A stretch of DNA of 64,000 nucleotides from Rugamonas apoptosis (GCF_014042355.1 NZ_JACEZU010000002.1:496001-560000); one strand, 5' to 3'; positions 38,734 through 48,965 are shown, counted from the first letter of the stretch. Notes: generated by a model not told the origin, from the sequence alone. Numbers and translations are program-made.

Positions 38734-38755
38734 AATCGTTGAGACATAAACGATT
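38734..38755. promoter_or_regulatory. inverted repeat just upstream of the second TonB receptor gene
   Basis: Perfect seven-base arms AATCGTT and AACGATT around eight bases, ending 15 bases before the start codon. It could be an operator or a leader hairpin near the ribosome site. Confidence 0.4.
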
Positions 38756-38769
38756 TCGCCGGAGTTTGC

Positions 38770-41211
38770 ATGCACCAGACGGACCTGCTCGCCCACGCGC
38801 ACGCGCGCCTCGCACGCAACCGTCTGGCGCGCACCACCTTCGCCGCCAGCGTGGCCTGCGCGTTCGCCGCACCGGCCGCCTGGAGTGCAGACGAGGTCCA
38901 GTCCATCGTCGTCACGGCACAGGCGCGCAAGCAGCTGGTGCAGGATGTGCCGATCGCCATGCAGGTGATCTCGGCCACGGACATCAGCAACATCGGCGCC
39001 AAGGACCTGGCCGATTTGAACGGCTACATACCCGGCCTGGTGGTCGACAGCACGGAACCGACCCAGCCCAGCTTCGGCATCCGGGGTGTGCAGCCGGGCG
39101 ACTTCGGCATCGCCACCGATTCGCCGGTCGGCATCTACGTGGACGGCGTCTACACCGGCAAGACGGGCAGCGCGCTGATGAACTTCATCGACGTGCAGCG
39201 CATCGAAGTCATCAAGGGTCCGCAAGGCACGCTGTTCGGGCGCAACAGCGCGGCCGGCGCAATAGCCATCAGCACCAACGAACCGGGCCAGGCGCGCGAC
39301 GCGGAAGCCCACCTCAAGCTGGGCGACTACGGCCGTGCCAACGCCGACGTCATGCTCAACCTGCCCCTGTCCGCCACCACGGCCGCGCGCCTGGTGGCCG
39401 TGCGAGCCGGCAGCACGGGCTGGGTCACCAATCAAAGCACCGGCCAAAAGATGGGCGGCGACAAGGACTGGGCCACCCGCTTGTCGCTGCGCCAGGACGT
39501 GGGCGCGGCCAAGGTGATCGTCGGCTGGCAGCACGAGAACATGGAGCAGTACGGCCGGCCCGCGTTCGGCGTGATCCAGAACCCGGCCCTGCCGCTGGGC
39601 GGCTACCGGGGCGTGTACGACGCGGCCTACACGGCCAACTTCGTCGATCCATTCAGCGCGCCGCTGCGCAACGATACCCAGGGCGCGGAAGGCCGCAACT
39701 TCGACGGCGCCACCTTGCGCGTCGAAGCGCCGCTGGCCGGCATGGCGTTCGCGTCCACCACCGCGTGGCGCCGCTTCAGTACCCACAACTACACGGACAA
39801 CGACGGCAACGCGCGCCAGGATTTATACCTGGCCACGCAAGACGCCAAGCGCGCGCACAGCTTCCAGCAAGAGTTCAAACTGTCGGGCAAGACGGAGCGG
39901 CTGGACTGGATCGCCGGCCTGAGCTACTTCCACAACAACGAGCAGCAGGACGCGGGCGCCTACGTCACCACCGGCACGCTCGACACCCTCAGCCAGTTCG
40001 GCGGCGGCGCGCCCACCTTCGCCCGCTTGTTCGGCGGACTGGGAGCGGCCGGTGTACCCGGCGCGAGCGCCAATACGCACTTCCCGTGGCGGGAAACCCA
40101 CTACAGCGACATACGCACCGGCTCCGTGGCCCTGTACGGCGACGCCATCTGGCACGCGGCGCCAGCCACCAATCTGACGGCCGGCCTGCGCTGGACCCAG
40201 GATAAGAAGACCATGACGTGGTACGTGCCGGGCCGCGTCTCGCCCGCGCTCGACCAGTTCCTCACCGCCTACGGCCCGCTGGCCGGGGTGGACCCGCGCG
40301 CCTTACCGTCCAACATCGTGTTCGCCACCTCCAGCCAACTGGCCGGGTCGCCCGCCACGCGCGACAAGGACTGGACCGATTTCAGTCCGCGCCTGGTGCT
40401 GGACCACAAGCTCGATGCCGGCACGCTGCTGTTCGCGTCCGTCTCGCGCGGCTACCAGGCCGGCGGCTTCAATACCTTCACGCCGCCCAATCCGGCCTCG
40501 CCCACGGCCACCGGGCGCGATCCCAGTTTCGCACCGGAGAAGATGACCAACATCGAGACTGGCGTGAAGTGGCAGGTGCCGGCCCTGCGCGCCAGCGTGA
40601 ACGCTTCGCTGTTCACCTACAAGTTCAAGAACCTGCAGGACATCCAGTTATACAGCGTCGGCGCCATCCCCACCTACAACGTGATCGCCAGCGACCAGAA
40701 GGCGCATGGGCTGGACCTGGATGGGCGGGTACGGGTCAATCCCAACCTGACGCTGTTCGGCGGCCTCGAATATCTGGACCAGACCTACACCCGCTACCAG
40801 CGCCTGGACGCGGCCGGCAATGTGAGCCTGGACCTGTCGGGCCAGCCGGTGGGCACGCCGCGCGTGAGCGTGATGGGCGGGGCCAGCATGAGCTGGGAGA
40901 CGGCCGGCGGGCGCGCCAGCGTCAACCTGCAAGGCAGCCACCGCAGCGCCACCCGCTGCAACAGCGACACGGCGGCCCTGGGCTGCCTGCGCACGGCCAC
41001 CTTGAAGACGGGGACGGGCGCCAGCAAGTTCGACCTGCGCGTGGGCTGGGACAGTCCATCGCAGCGCTACGGCGTGGCGCTGCTCGTCAACAACCTGTTC
41101 GACCAGCGCTATATCACTTCGCTGGGCGGCCAAATGCAGCAATTCGGCTTCCCCTACGCCTACCTGACGCCGCCGCGCACCATCGCGCTGGAGCTGCGGG
41201 CCAGCATGTGA
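38770..41211 (+). CDS. TonB-dependent receptor
   Basis: An 813-residue outer membrane receptor. The signal peptide ends near AAWSA; the TonB box region reads SIVVTAQARKQLVQDVPIAM, and the plug has RGVQPGDFGIATDSPVGIYVDG and RIEVIKGPQGTLFGRNSAAGAI, the form seen in the large receptor family typical of sphingomonads and Oxalobacteraceae. The barrel ends LTPPRTIALELRASM; the last residue is Met rather than the usual Phe or Trp. The ligand is unknown. It follows the di-haem cytochrome gene after 187 bp and is closed by a strong terminator. Confidence 0.9.
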   Translation: MHQTDLLAHAHARLARNRLARTTFAASVACAFAAPAAWSADEVQSIVVTAQARKQLVQDVPIAMQVISATDISNIGAKDLADLNGYIPGLVVDSTEPTQPSFGIRGVQPGDFGIATDSPVGIYVDGVYTGKTGSALMNFIDVQRIEVIKGPQGTLFGRNSAAGAIAISTNEPGQARDAEAHLKLGDYGRANADVMLNLPLSATTAARLVAVRAGSTGWVTNQSTGQKMGGDKDWATRLSLRQDVGAAKVIVGWQHENMEQYGRPAFGVIQNPALPLGGYRGVYDAAYTANFVDPFSAPLRNDTQGAEGRNFDGATLRVEAPLAGMAFASTTAWRRFSTHNYTDNDGNARQDLYLATQDAKRAHSFQQEFKLSGKTERLDWIAGLSYFHNNEQQDAGAYVTTGTLDTLSQFGGGAPTFARLFGGLGAAGVPGASANTHFPWRETHYSDIRTGSVALYGDAIWHAAPATNLTAGLRWTQDKKTMTWYVPGRVSPALDQFLTAYGPLAGVDPRALPSNIVFATSSQLAGSPATRDKDWTDFSPRLVLDHKLDAGTLLFASVSRGYQAGGFNTFTPPNPASPTATGRDPSFAPEKMTNIETGVKWQVPALRASVNASLFTYKFKNLQDIQLYSVGAIPTYNVIASDQKAHGLDLDGRVRVNPNLTLFGGLEYLDQTYTRYQRLDAAGNVSLDLSGQPVGTPRVSVMGGASMSWETAGGRASVNLQGSHRSATRCNSDTAALGCLRTATLKTGTGASKFDLRVGWDSPSQRYGVALLVNNLFDQRYITSLGGQMQQFGFPYAYLTPPRTIALELRASM

Positions 41212-41279
41212 ATACGGCCGTGGCGGCCAGCGATGGCGCCACGGCGACAACGGTAATCTCGCCGCGCTCGCGCGGTTTC

Positions 41280-41319
41280 GGGCGGCGCCTCCCTCCCCGG
41301 GGTCGCCGCCCATTTTTTT
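41280..41319 (+). terminator. terminator of the second TonB receptor gene
   Basis: Stem GGGCGGCG / CGCCGCCC followed by seven T. It isolates the nor operon from upstream transcription. Confidence 0.88.
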
Positions 41320-41449
41320 GCCGCCGCGCGGATGCCGGTGAAATCACGGTGAGATGCCCAAAACCCAGTGTTGTTGTTTTTGCTCTAAATGTAGGCTAGC
41401 ATGCGCTGAGTGGAGGTATCATCGGCAGCACTCTTCAAGGAGGAACGCA

Positions 41450-41569
41450 ATGAACACCTGGGTCATGTCGTTAAAGTTATTCGCTTATCTTGTCGTGGTT
41501 CTCGTCGCGGTGGCGATCGCCTATTCGGCGGTGACAGCGCTCCGCTACTGGCCTGCGATTTCCGTCTAG
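41450..41569 (+). CDS. 39-residue single-pass membrane protein at the head of the nor operon
   Basis: A short gene easily missed by annotation. The start ATG is preceded by a near-perfect AAGGAGG seven bases upstream. The product is MNTWVMSLKLFAYLVVVLVA followed by a further hydrophobic stretch, i.e. one transmembrane helix at about residues 9-32 with a short tail. Its stop codon TAG is part of the AGGAGG ribosome site of norC, nine bases before the GTG start, so translation is coupled. It may be a small accessory subunit of the nitric oxide reductase or an assembly factor; this is inference from position. Confidence 0.75.
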   Translation: MNTWVMSLKLFAYLVVVLVAVAIAYSAVTALRYWPAISV

Positions 41570-41578
41570 GAGGTCAGC

Positions 41579-42412
41579 GTGAACAAGCGACAAGCCAGAC
41601 TCTTCGCCATTGTTTCCACCGCCATCGCCTCGGTCGTCTTCCTCGGACTGACACTGGACAGCCATCGCCAGTTCGACAAGCTGACCAATGCCAGTACGAT
41701 CACCGACCAGGTCACGCGCGGCAAGGATGTATGGCACAACAATAACTGCATCAATTGCCACACCTTGTTCGGCGAGGGCGCCTACTATGCGCCGGACCTG
41801 ACCAAGATCACCCAGCTGCGCGGCGAAGCCTACCTGCGCGCCTACCTCAAGGATCCGGCCAAGTTCTACGACGAGAACAAGCATCGCCGCCTGATGCCGC
41901 GCCAGAATCTCAGCGACGGCGACATAGTCTCCCTGATCGCGTTCCTGGACTGGGTATCCAAGGTCGACAACCAGGGCTGGCCGCCACGGCCACTACTGGT
42001 GACGGGCGCCACCTTCCCCGGCTCCGATCGCGGTGCCGGCGCGAGCGCCCCGGCGGCCGCGCCCGGCGGCGGCGCGGAAGACCCGGTCGCGCTGGGCGAG
42101 GCCGTGTTCCGCGGCGCCGTGCCGGCCTGCACCGCCTGTCACTCGACGGCGCCGAACGTCAACATGGCCGGGCCATCGCTGGCTGGCCTGGCGAGCCGCA
42201 CCCAGTCGCTGCTCACCAGCAGCGACTACCACGGCCAGGCCAAGGATCTCGCTGGCTACATCCGCGAATCAGTGCTCACCCCCAGCGCCCACATCGTCCC
42301 TGGCGCCATGTATTCGGCCGATGGCAAGTCGTTCATGCCGGCCACCTATCCCAGCACGCTCAAACCGGAGCAGCTGGATCATCTGGTGGCCTACCTGTCG
42401 ACCCTGAAGTAA
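41579..42412 (+). CDS. norC: nitric oxide reductase cytochrome c subunit with an extra C-terminal cytochrome domain
   Basis: Membrane-anchored electron donor of cNOR. The GTG start has AGGAGG five bases upstream. Residues 8-28 form the anchor; the NorC domain has the haem motif CINCH in NNCINCHTLFGEGAYYAPDL (near residue 56) and the axial Met in RRLMPRQNLS. Classical NorC ends near residue 150; here a Gly/Ala/Pro linker (about 142-163) leads to a second cytochrome c domain with CTACH (near 183) and a later Met in SFMPATYP. The 277-residue protein is thus a fusion that could take electrons from a different donor. It is followed by norB. Confidence 0.93.
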   Translation: MNKRQARLFAIVSTAIASVVFLGLTLDSHRQFDKLTNASTITDQVTRGKDVWHNNNCINCHTLFGEGAYYAPDLTKITQLRGEAYLRAYLKDPAKFYDENKHRRLMPRQNLSDGDIVSLIAFLDWVSKVDNQGWPPRPLLVTGATFPGSDRGAGASAPAAAPGGGAEDPVALGEAVFRGAVPACTACHSTAPNVNMAGPSLAGLASRTQSLLTSSDYHGQAKDLAGYIRESVLTPSAHIVPGAMYSADGKSFMPATYPSTLKPEQLDHLVAYLSTLK

Positions 42413-42444
42413 GCGGACAGTACCTTTTACGACGGAGCAATGCG

Positions 42445-43786
42445 ATGAAATACAAATCACAAGCAGTCGCCTATTGGTACTTTGCGGTGGCGGTGGCCCT
42501 GTTCGGTCTGCAATTGGTGTTCGGGCTGCTGTCGGCCGCGAAATACCTGGGGCCGGACCCACTGCTCTACATCCTGCCATTTGACGTCACCAAGGTCATC
42601 CACACCAACCTGCTGGTGGTGTGGGTGCTGTGCGGTTTCATGGGCGGCACCTACTGGATGGTGCCGGACGAATCGCGCACCGAACTGCACAGCACACGGC
42701 TGGCCTACATCCAGCTGGTGCTGTGGGTGCTGATGGGCGTGACGGCGATCATCGGCTACCTGTTCCGCTGGGGCACCGGCAACAAGCTGCTGGAGCAACC
42801 GTTGCCGCACAAGCTGGTGATCGTGGTCGTCATGCTGATGTTCCTTTACAACGTCGGCATGACCATCAAGAAGTCCGGCCGCCTGACCACCAGCGAAGGC
42901 GTGCTGCTGGCCGGCCTGGGCCTGGCTGCCGTGCTGTATCTGCCGGCCTTGCTGCATTTTCAAAATTACACGGTGTCGATCTTCTACCGCTGGTGGACCA
43001 TCCACCTGTGGGTCGAGGGCGTGTGGGAAATGATACAGGGCGGCTTCCTCGCCTACCTGCTGATCCGCCTGTCCGGCGCCGATCGCGAAGTGATGGAGAA
43101 GTGGCTGTACGTGATCGTCGGCCTGGTCTTCATCGCCGGTATCCTCGGCACGGCGCACCATTATTACTGGGTGGGCGTGCCGAGCTACTGGCTGCCCATC
43201 GGCGGCATCTTCAGCGCCCTGGAGCCGGTGGCCCTGATCGGCATGGCGATCTACGCCTATTCCAGCATCCGCCGCGCCGGCGCCGGCCATCCGAATAAAC
43301 TGGCGCTGCACTGGACCGTGGGCAGCGCCGTGTTCACCCTGTTCGGCGCCGGCCTGCTGGGCCTGGCGCACACGTTCCCGGCCGTGAACAAATGGACCCA
43401 CGGCACCCTGATCACGGCCATGCACGGCCATGCGGCGTTCTACGGCGCCTATGCCATGATCGTGCTGGCCATGATCTCGTTCGCCATGCCCAGCCTCACG
43501 CGCCGCCCCGAAGAGGGCACGGCGCTGGGCTACTGGGCGTTCTGGCTGCAGATCGCCGGCATGTTCGGCATGACGCTGTCGTTCGCCACGGCCGGCATGG
43601 GCCAGGTGTATCTGGAGCGGATCATGGGGCTGGGCTTCCTGGACGCGCAGCTGAAAATCCAGGTGCACTTCCTGATGCTGCTCGCGACGGCGTCGCTGTT
43701 CGCCTGCGGGGTGGTGCTGTTCATCGTCGACTTCTTCCGCTACGCGCCGCGTTTCGATAGCGTCGACAACACCCAGGCGCAGCCGT

Positions 43787-43803
<17 letters not shown>
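42445..43803 (+). CDS. norB: nitric oxide reductase catalytic subunit
   Basis: The 452-residue catalytic membrane subunit that reduces two NO to N2O. Twelve hydrophobic segments are seen. Conserved blocks include [19 protein letters not shown], the Glu-bearing [29 protein letters not shown] with FeB-binding histidines, and [19 protein letters not shown] with haem ligands. Length and order fit the cytochrome-c-dependent enzyme (no quinol-type N-terminal extension). It overlaps norQ by 17 bp. Confidence 0.96.
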
Positions 43804-44608
<805 letters not shown>

Positions 44609-44612
44609 CGCC

Positions 44613-46616
44613 ATGGCGGAGGCGGAAGACGTCATCACCGACGCGGCACGCATCGCGTTCGACTATGTGCAGCGGGTGCGCCAGCGCAAACGCGGTGATG
44701 GCGGCGAACCTGGCCTGGCGCTGAAGTCGGTGGCCGAACGCCTCGACCTGCTGTGCAACGCTGCTTTCGGCCGCGGCTTCCGCTTCCATGCCGCGCAAGC
44801 GCCCCTGCCCCGCACCATGCTGGAACGCCTGTTCCGGCGCGGGCAGGCACCTGCGCACAGCGTCGCCCTGCCGGCCACCGATGGCCAGGCGATCTGGCTA
44901 CCACCGCTGATGCGCCTCGATCCCGGCCCGGCCATGGAACGCTATCGCGCCCTGGCCTTGCTGCAGGCGACCCGCGCGCTGCGCGGCGCACCGGCATTTG
45001 GGCTGCGCCAGGATCTGGCGGGCGCACTGTTCCATGTGTGCGAAGCCTGGGTTTCCGACGCCCTGTTGCAGCACCGCTTCCCCGGCCTGCGGCCCGTGTT
45101 GGCGCAGTTGCGCGCCGACGCCCTCGCGGCGCGTCCCGATCCTGAGCGCTTGACGGGAAGCGTGGCCTGGATCGAACAGGCGGTGCTGCGCGCATTGCGG
45201 GGCCAGCCGCCCATCGCCGGACTCGCAACGGATCCGTTGGCACTCCCCAGCGCGGCGCTGTATCAACTTGCCGCGCAGGCGGTGCGGGAGCAGCCACACA
45301 GCCAGGGTGCGCTGTTGCACAAGGACCTGTGGCTGGGTGATTTCAAACAGGCCGATGCGGCCTCTACACCACTGGCCGGCGGCCACGATGCGCCGCCCGA
45401 CACGCCCAGGAAGCCGCGCAGCGCCCGGCTGGCACGGCGTCCGCAGGCCAGGCCGGCGCAGGATGGCGAAGACGAGCAAACGTCGCCAGGGCCGTTCGTG
45501 CTCCAGACCGCGCAGCCACAGGAAAAGGCGGAAGACCCGATGGGACTGCAGCGCCCCACCGACCGCGATGCGGAGACCGCGGCGGACGACTTCGGCGATG
45601 CCTTGTCCGAGCTGCCCGAGGCGCGGCTGGTCACGACGCCCGGTTCACCGGCGGAGGTGCTGATGAGCGATGAACCCATCGCGGGCAGCAGCGCGCGGCA
45701 AGGGACGCGCCATGACAGCCGCAAGGGCGGCAGCTACCGTTATCCGGAATGGGACCACCGCCGCCAGGATTACACGGCCGCTGGCAGCATCGTCTGGGCC
45801 AGCCAGGCGGAGGCGGGCGATCCCGCCGTCGTCGCGCGCGCCGTTCAACAGCACGCCGCGCTGCTGGTCGCGCTGAAGCGGGGCTTTCAAATGCTCAGCG
45901 CAAGGCGCGCGCGCTATCGCCGCCAACTGGATGGCGACGACCTTGACGTCGATACCTGGGTGGACGCGGAATCCGCGCGGCGCGCCGGCGGCGCGCCGGA
46001 TGGCCGGGTGTTCGAGACGCAGCGCCTGGAACGGCGCGACCTGGCGGTGCTGGTGCTGGTGGACGTGAGCGGATCGACCGATGGCTGGATCACCGACCAG
46101 CGCCGTGTGATCGATGTGGAACGGGAAGCGTTGCTGCTGGTGAGCCATGCGCTCGACGCGCTGGGGGAGCCGTTCGGCATCCAGGCATTCAGCGGCGAAG
46201 GCCCGGACGGCGTGGTGGTACGCGAGATCAAGGACTTCAAGGAGCCGTTCGGTCAACCCGTGGCCTTGCGCATCGCCGGCATCGAGCCGGAACATTACAC
46301 GCGAACGGGCAGCGCGGTGCGCCACGCGGCCGCTTGCCTGGCCGCCCAGCCGGCCCGGCATCGGCTGTTACTGTTGCTGACCGATGGCAAACCGAACGAT
46401 GTCGACCAGTACGAAGGCAAGTATGGCCTGCACGACTTGCGGCAGGCCGTGGTGGAAGCCCGCAACAGCGGCGTTTCGCCGTTCTGCCTGACCATCGATC
46501 ATCAGGCCGCCCACTACCTGGGCCAGGTGTTTGGCCAGCACCAGTTCGCCATCCTGCCGCGCACCGAGTTGTTGGCCACGGTGTTGTTGACGTGGCTGCG
46601 CAAGCTGGTCGCCTGA
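44613..46616 (+). CDS. norD: NorD, VWA-domain protein for nitric oxide reductase activation
   Basis: A 667-residue partner of NorQ. The N-terminal helical part (to about 230) is followed by a charged, Pro/Arg-rich linker (about 255-340) and a C-terminal von Willebrand factor A domain with the metal-site motif DVSGSTDG (near 483), the Thr in RTGSAVRHA and LLLLTDGKPND. Length and layout fit NorD. It ends the operon and converges with the Cache-domain gene; no norE, norF or nnrS is present in the window. Confidence 0.93.
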   Translation: MAEAEDVITDAARIAFDYVQRVRQRKRGDGGEPGLALKSVAERLDLLCNAAFGRGFRFHAAQAPLPRTMLERLFRRGQAPAHSVALPATDGQAIWLPPLMRLDPGPAMERYRALALLQATRALRGAPAFGLRQDLAGALFHVCEAWVSDALLQHRFPGLRPVLAQLRADALAARPDPERLTGSVAWIEQAVLRALRGQPPIAGLATDPLALPSAALYQLAAQAVREQPHSQGALLHKDLWLGDFKQADAASTPLAGGHDAPPDTPRKPRSARLARRPQARPAQDGEDEQTSPGPFVLQTAQPQEKAEDPMGLQRPTDRDAETAADDFGDALSELPEARLVTTPGSPAEVLMSDEPIAGSSARQGTRHDSRKGGSYRYPEWDHRRQDYTAAGSIVWASQAEAGDPAVVARAVQQHAALLVALKRGFQMLSARRARYRRQLDGDDLDVDTWVDAESARRAGGAPDGRVFETQRLERRDLAVLVLVDVSGSTDGWITDQRRVIDVEREALLLVSHALDALGEPFGIQAFSGEGPDGVVVREIKDFKEPFGQPVALRIAGIEPEHYTRTGSAVRHAAACLAAQPARHRLLLLLTDGKPNDVDQYEGKYGLHDLRQAVVEARNSGVSPFCLTIDHQAAHYLGQVFGQHQFAILPRTELLATVLLTWLRKLVA

Positions 46617-46636
46617 CAGCCGCCGCCCTATCCCGG

Positions 46637-47104
46637 TCACTTGTAGATACCGACCCCGATCACATACTCACCCACTTTTTCCACGTAGGTGTTCTTCTCC
46701 TCCATGTTCTTGGAGATCGAATTGGGCCACATGTACTTGACCCAGCCCTTGCCGGCCGGACCGCTGGTGAGCTTGAGGAATTCCTTGAGCGGATACACGC
46801 CGCCGGCGCTCAGTTCCAGCAGGTTCTTGTTGACCATCTTGGGATTCTGGCCGTGCGCCAGCATCACGCCGGTGGTGTCGATCATGAACACATACAGGTC
46901 GCCGTTGATGAATTCGCCCTTGGAATCGTTGAAGGCGGCGATCGCCTTGTCCTTGCCGTTCTTTTGCAGGTAGGCGCTGGCCTTCTTGACCATGGCCACG
47001 GCTTCGTCGGCTGTACCGCGGTGGGTCGCTTCCTGGGCTTGGGCGGCGCCGGCCACCATCAGCGCCAGCAGCGCGGTCATCAGGTATTGGTACAGTTGTC
47101 GCAT
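46637..47104 (-). CDS. secreted single Cache-domain protein
   Basis: A 155-residue periplasmic protein: signal peptide MRQLYQYLMTALLALMVAGA ending AQA, then one sCache-like domain (AVAMVKKASAYLQKNGKDKA, FINGDLYVFMIDTTGVMLAHGQNPK, GKGWVKYMWPN, YVIGVGIYK). Such free Cache proteins bind small ligands and may serve membrane sensors. It is convergent with norD. No partner kinase is adjacent. Confidence 0.85.
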   Translation of the reverse strand: MRQLYQYLMTALLALMVAGAAQAQEATHRGTADEAVAMVKKASAYLQKNGKDKAIAAFNDSKGEFINGDLYVFMIDTTGVMLAHGQNPKMVNKNLLELSAGGVYPLKEFLKLTSGPAGKGWVKYMWPNSISKNMEEKNTYVEKVGEYVIGVGIYK

Positions 47105-47299
47105 GATGCATTCTCCTTGTCGTCAACAGGGCGGCCAGGCAGCCGCCGTAAATACGGCTGTATGCGCCGCTACTGGCAACGATAGCACATGCTCATGGGA
47201 AAGTTTCAATTCACCCAAGAAAATTTTTGAATGAGTTGATCCGGCCGCCACAAGGATGCGCCGGCCTCGGCGCCACCTTATGGCTACCTTACCGTCACC

Positions 47300-47752
47300 T
47301 TACTCGGCGACGATTTTCTTGGGCGGTGGGGGCGGCGTGAACTGGATCAGTTCGCCGGCCGGCGCGCTGTCGAGCGCGTCGGATTGTTCCAGCCAGCGCA
47401 TCAGGCTGGCCATGCGGCGGAGGGTGATGCCCTTGCCGTTGATGTAGCCCACCTGCTCGAAGTGCTCCAGCTTGACCGTCATCTTGGACACGGTGGGCAG
47501 GTTGTCGACCAGCCGCTCGTAAGCCTTGCGCGCCTTCTGTTCCCACTTGTTCAGCCCGGGCTCGTTGAACCGGTTGCTCTCGTAATAAATGGTCAGGGTG
47601 CGGTCATGGTTGCCGAAGCCGACCACGGCGGCACCCTTGCGGATGGTTTGCAGCACGTCCTCCTTGATGGCGGCCGTGGGCACGAACAGGGCCGCGCGGC
47701 CTTCGGCATCGGGCCGTTCCAGCGGCAAATCCTGTCCCATCGTTATGCTCAT
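47300..47752 (-). CDS. uncharacterised 150-residue protein
   Basis: Not recognised. The ATG at 47752 has GAGGG at good distance. The protein has no signal peptide; it begins with a hydrophilic segment, has a central region AAVVGFGNHDRTLTIYYESNRF, a helix with WEQKARKAYERLVDN, and ends in a proline run and basic tail (TPPPPPPKKIVAE). It is divergent from the M29-like peptidase gene, sharing a promoter region of about 150 bp. Function unknown. Confidence 0.65.
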   Translation of the reverse strand: MSITMGQDLPLERPDAEGRAALFVPTAAIKEDVLQTIRKGAAVVGFGNHDRTLTIYYESNRFNEPGLNKWEQKARKAYERLVDNLPTVSKMTVKLEHFEQVGYINGKGITLRRMASLMRWLEQSDALDSAPAGELIQFTPPPPPKKIVAE

Positions 47753-47900
47753 CGGGCATCCCTCATGACGTGCATCTAGTTTCCTAGCGGCTATATTTCT
47801 CTGAATTCTACAACGCACCTCGATGATGTACAAGAAGAAAGAACGGCCGTCTTCCACCGTATAATGCACAACATTCCCTATTGCATTGATCCAACACAAC

Positions 47901-48965
47901 ATGACGTCCGCCGCTCTCGCCTCCCCTTCCCCCGCCGCGCCGATCGGCGTGATCGCCGCGAGCACGGTGGACACGGCCGCGCGCAACGTGCGCGACCTGC
48001 TGGCCATGGCCATCGACTACGCACCCAGCCACGGCGCCCTGATCGTGCACGACACCCGCACCGATCTCAATCGCGCGCTGACGGAAGCCTACCGGCGCGC
48101 CATTCCCGGCGCCACCTTCGTCGATTTCGACAGCGTCACGCCGGAGCAGGTGCTGGCCGCGTTCGCCCGCATGGCGCCCGGCGACCTGGTGGTGCTGATC
48201 CAGTCCACCAGCTTCCGGCTGGAGGCGTTCCGCATCCGCATCGAACTGTTCAAGCGCGGCCTGAAAGTGATCGAGCACGTGCACCTGTCGCGCATGCCGG
48301 GCGATCAGGGCCGCCACTACATCGACGCGCTGGCCTACGACCCGGCCTATTACCGTGGCGTGGGCCACGCGCTCAAGGAGCGCATCGACCGCGCCGCCGG
48401 CGGCATGATCGACAGCGGCGGCGAACAGCTGGTGTTCGGCTCCCCGTTCGAACCGGCCAAGCTCAATATCGGCGACTACCGCGCCATGAACAACGTGGGC
48501 GGCCAGTTCCCGCTGGGCGAAGTGTTCACGGAAGCGCTGGACCTGGAAGCGGTGCACGGACGGGTGCGCATCTTCGTGTTCGGCGACACCCAGTTCCTCG
48601 TCAACCGCCCCGAGCATCCGATCACCCTGATCGTCGAGCGGGGCCGGGTGACGGGCGTGGAGCACAGCACGCCGGCGTTCGACAACATGCTGGCCATCAT
48701 CCGCGCCCACGAGGGCGAAGTGTGGCTGCGCGAACTGGGTTTCGGCATGAACCGCGCGTTCTCGCGCGAGCAGATGGTGGACGATATCGGTACCTACGAA
48801 CGCATGTGCGGCATCCATCTGTCGCTGGGCGCCAAGCATGGGGTCTATCCCAAGCCGCAGTTCCGCCGCAAGGACACGCGCTACCATGTGGACGTGTTCG
48901 CGGTGACGGAGGCGGTCTACCTGGACCAGGAACGGGTATACCGGGATGGCGCCTGGCAGGTGTAG
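47901..48965 (+). CDS. M29-like (aminopeptidase T family) metallopeptidase
   Basis: A 354-residue cytoplasmic protein. I recognise the pattern of aminopeptidase T (family M29): a Glu in FPLGEVFTEALDLE (near 213), a second Glu in EVWLRELGFGMNRAF (near 278), and a C-terminal block CGIHLSLGAKHG...YHVDVFA supplying His, His and Asp metal ligands. The similarity is to the pattern of ligands rather than a close match, so a related hydrolase or a non-peptidase is possible. The ATG at 47901 is chosen over an in-frame TTG five codons upstream. It stands alone, followed after 73 bp by a hybrid kinase gene. Confidence 0.65.
   Translation: MTSAALASPSPAAPIGVIAASTVDTAARNVRDLLAMAIDYAPSHGALIVHDTRTDLNRALTEAYRRAIPGATFVDFDSVTPEQVLAAFARMAPGDLVVLIQSTSFRLEAFRIRIELFKRGLKVIEHVHLSRMPGDQGRHYIDALAYDPAYYRGVGHALKERIDRAAGGMIDSGGEQLVFGSPFEPAKLNIGDYRAMNNVGGQFPLGEVFTEALDLEAVHGRVRIFVFGDTQFLVNRPEHPITLIVERGRVTGVEHSTPAFDNMLAIIRAHEGEVWLRELGFGMNRAFSREQMVDDIGTYERMCGIHLSLGAKHGVYPKPQFRRKDTRYHVDVFAVTEAVYLDQERVYRDGAWQV

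Noticed and set aside
36945..41211. Methanobactin-type copper operon (di-haem protein plus TonB receptor)
   Set aside because: No precursor peptide, MbnB/MbnC-like genes or MbnP partner are visible.
41360..41395. Sigma-54 promoter before the nor operon
   Set aside because: TTTTTGC could pass as a -12 element, but no GG dinucleotide stands at the required distance for -24.
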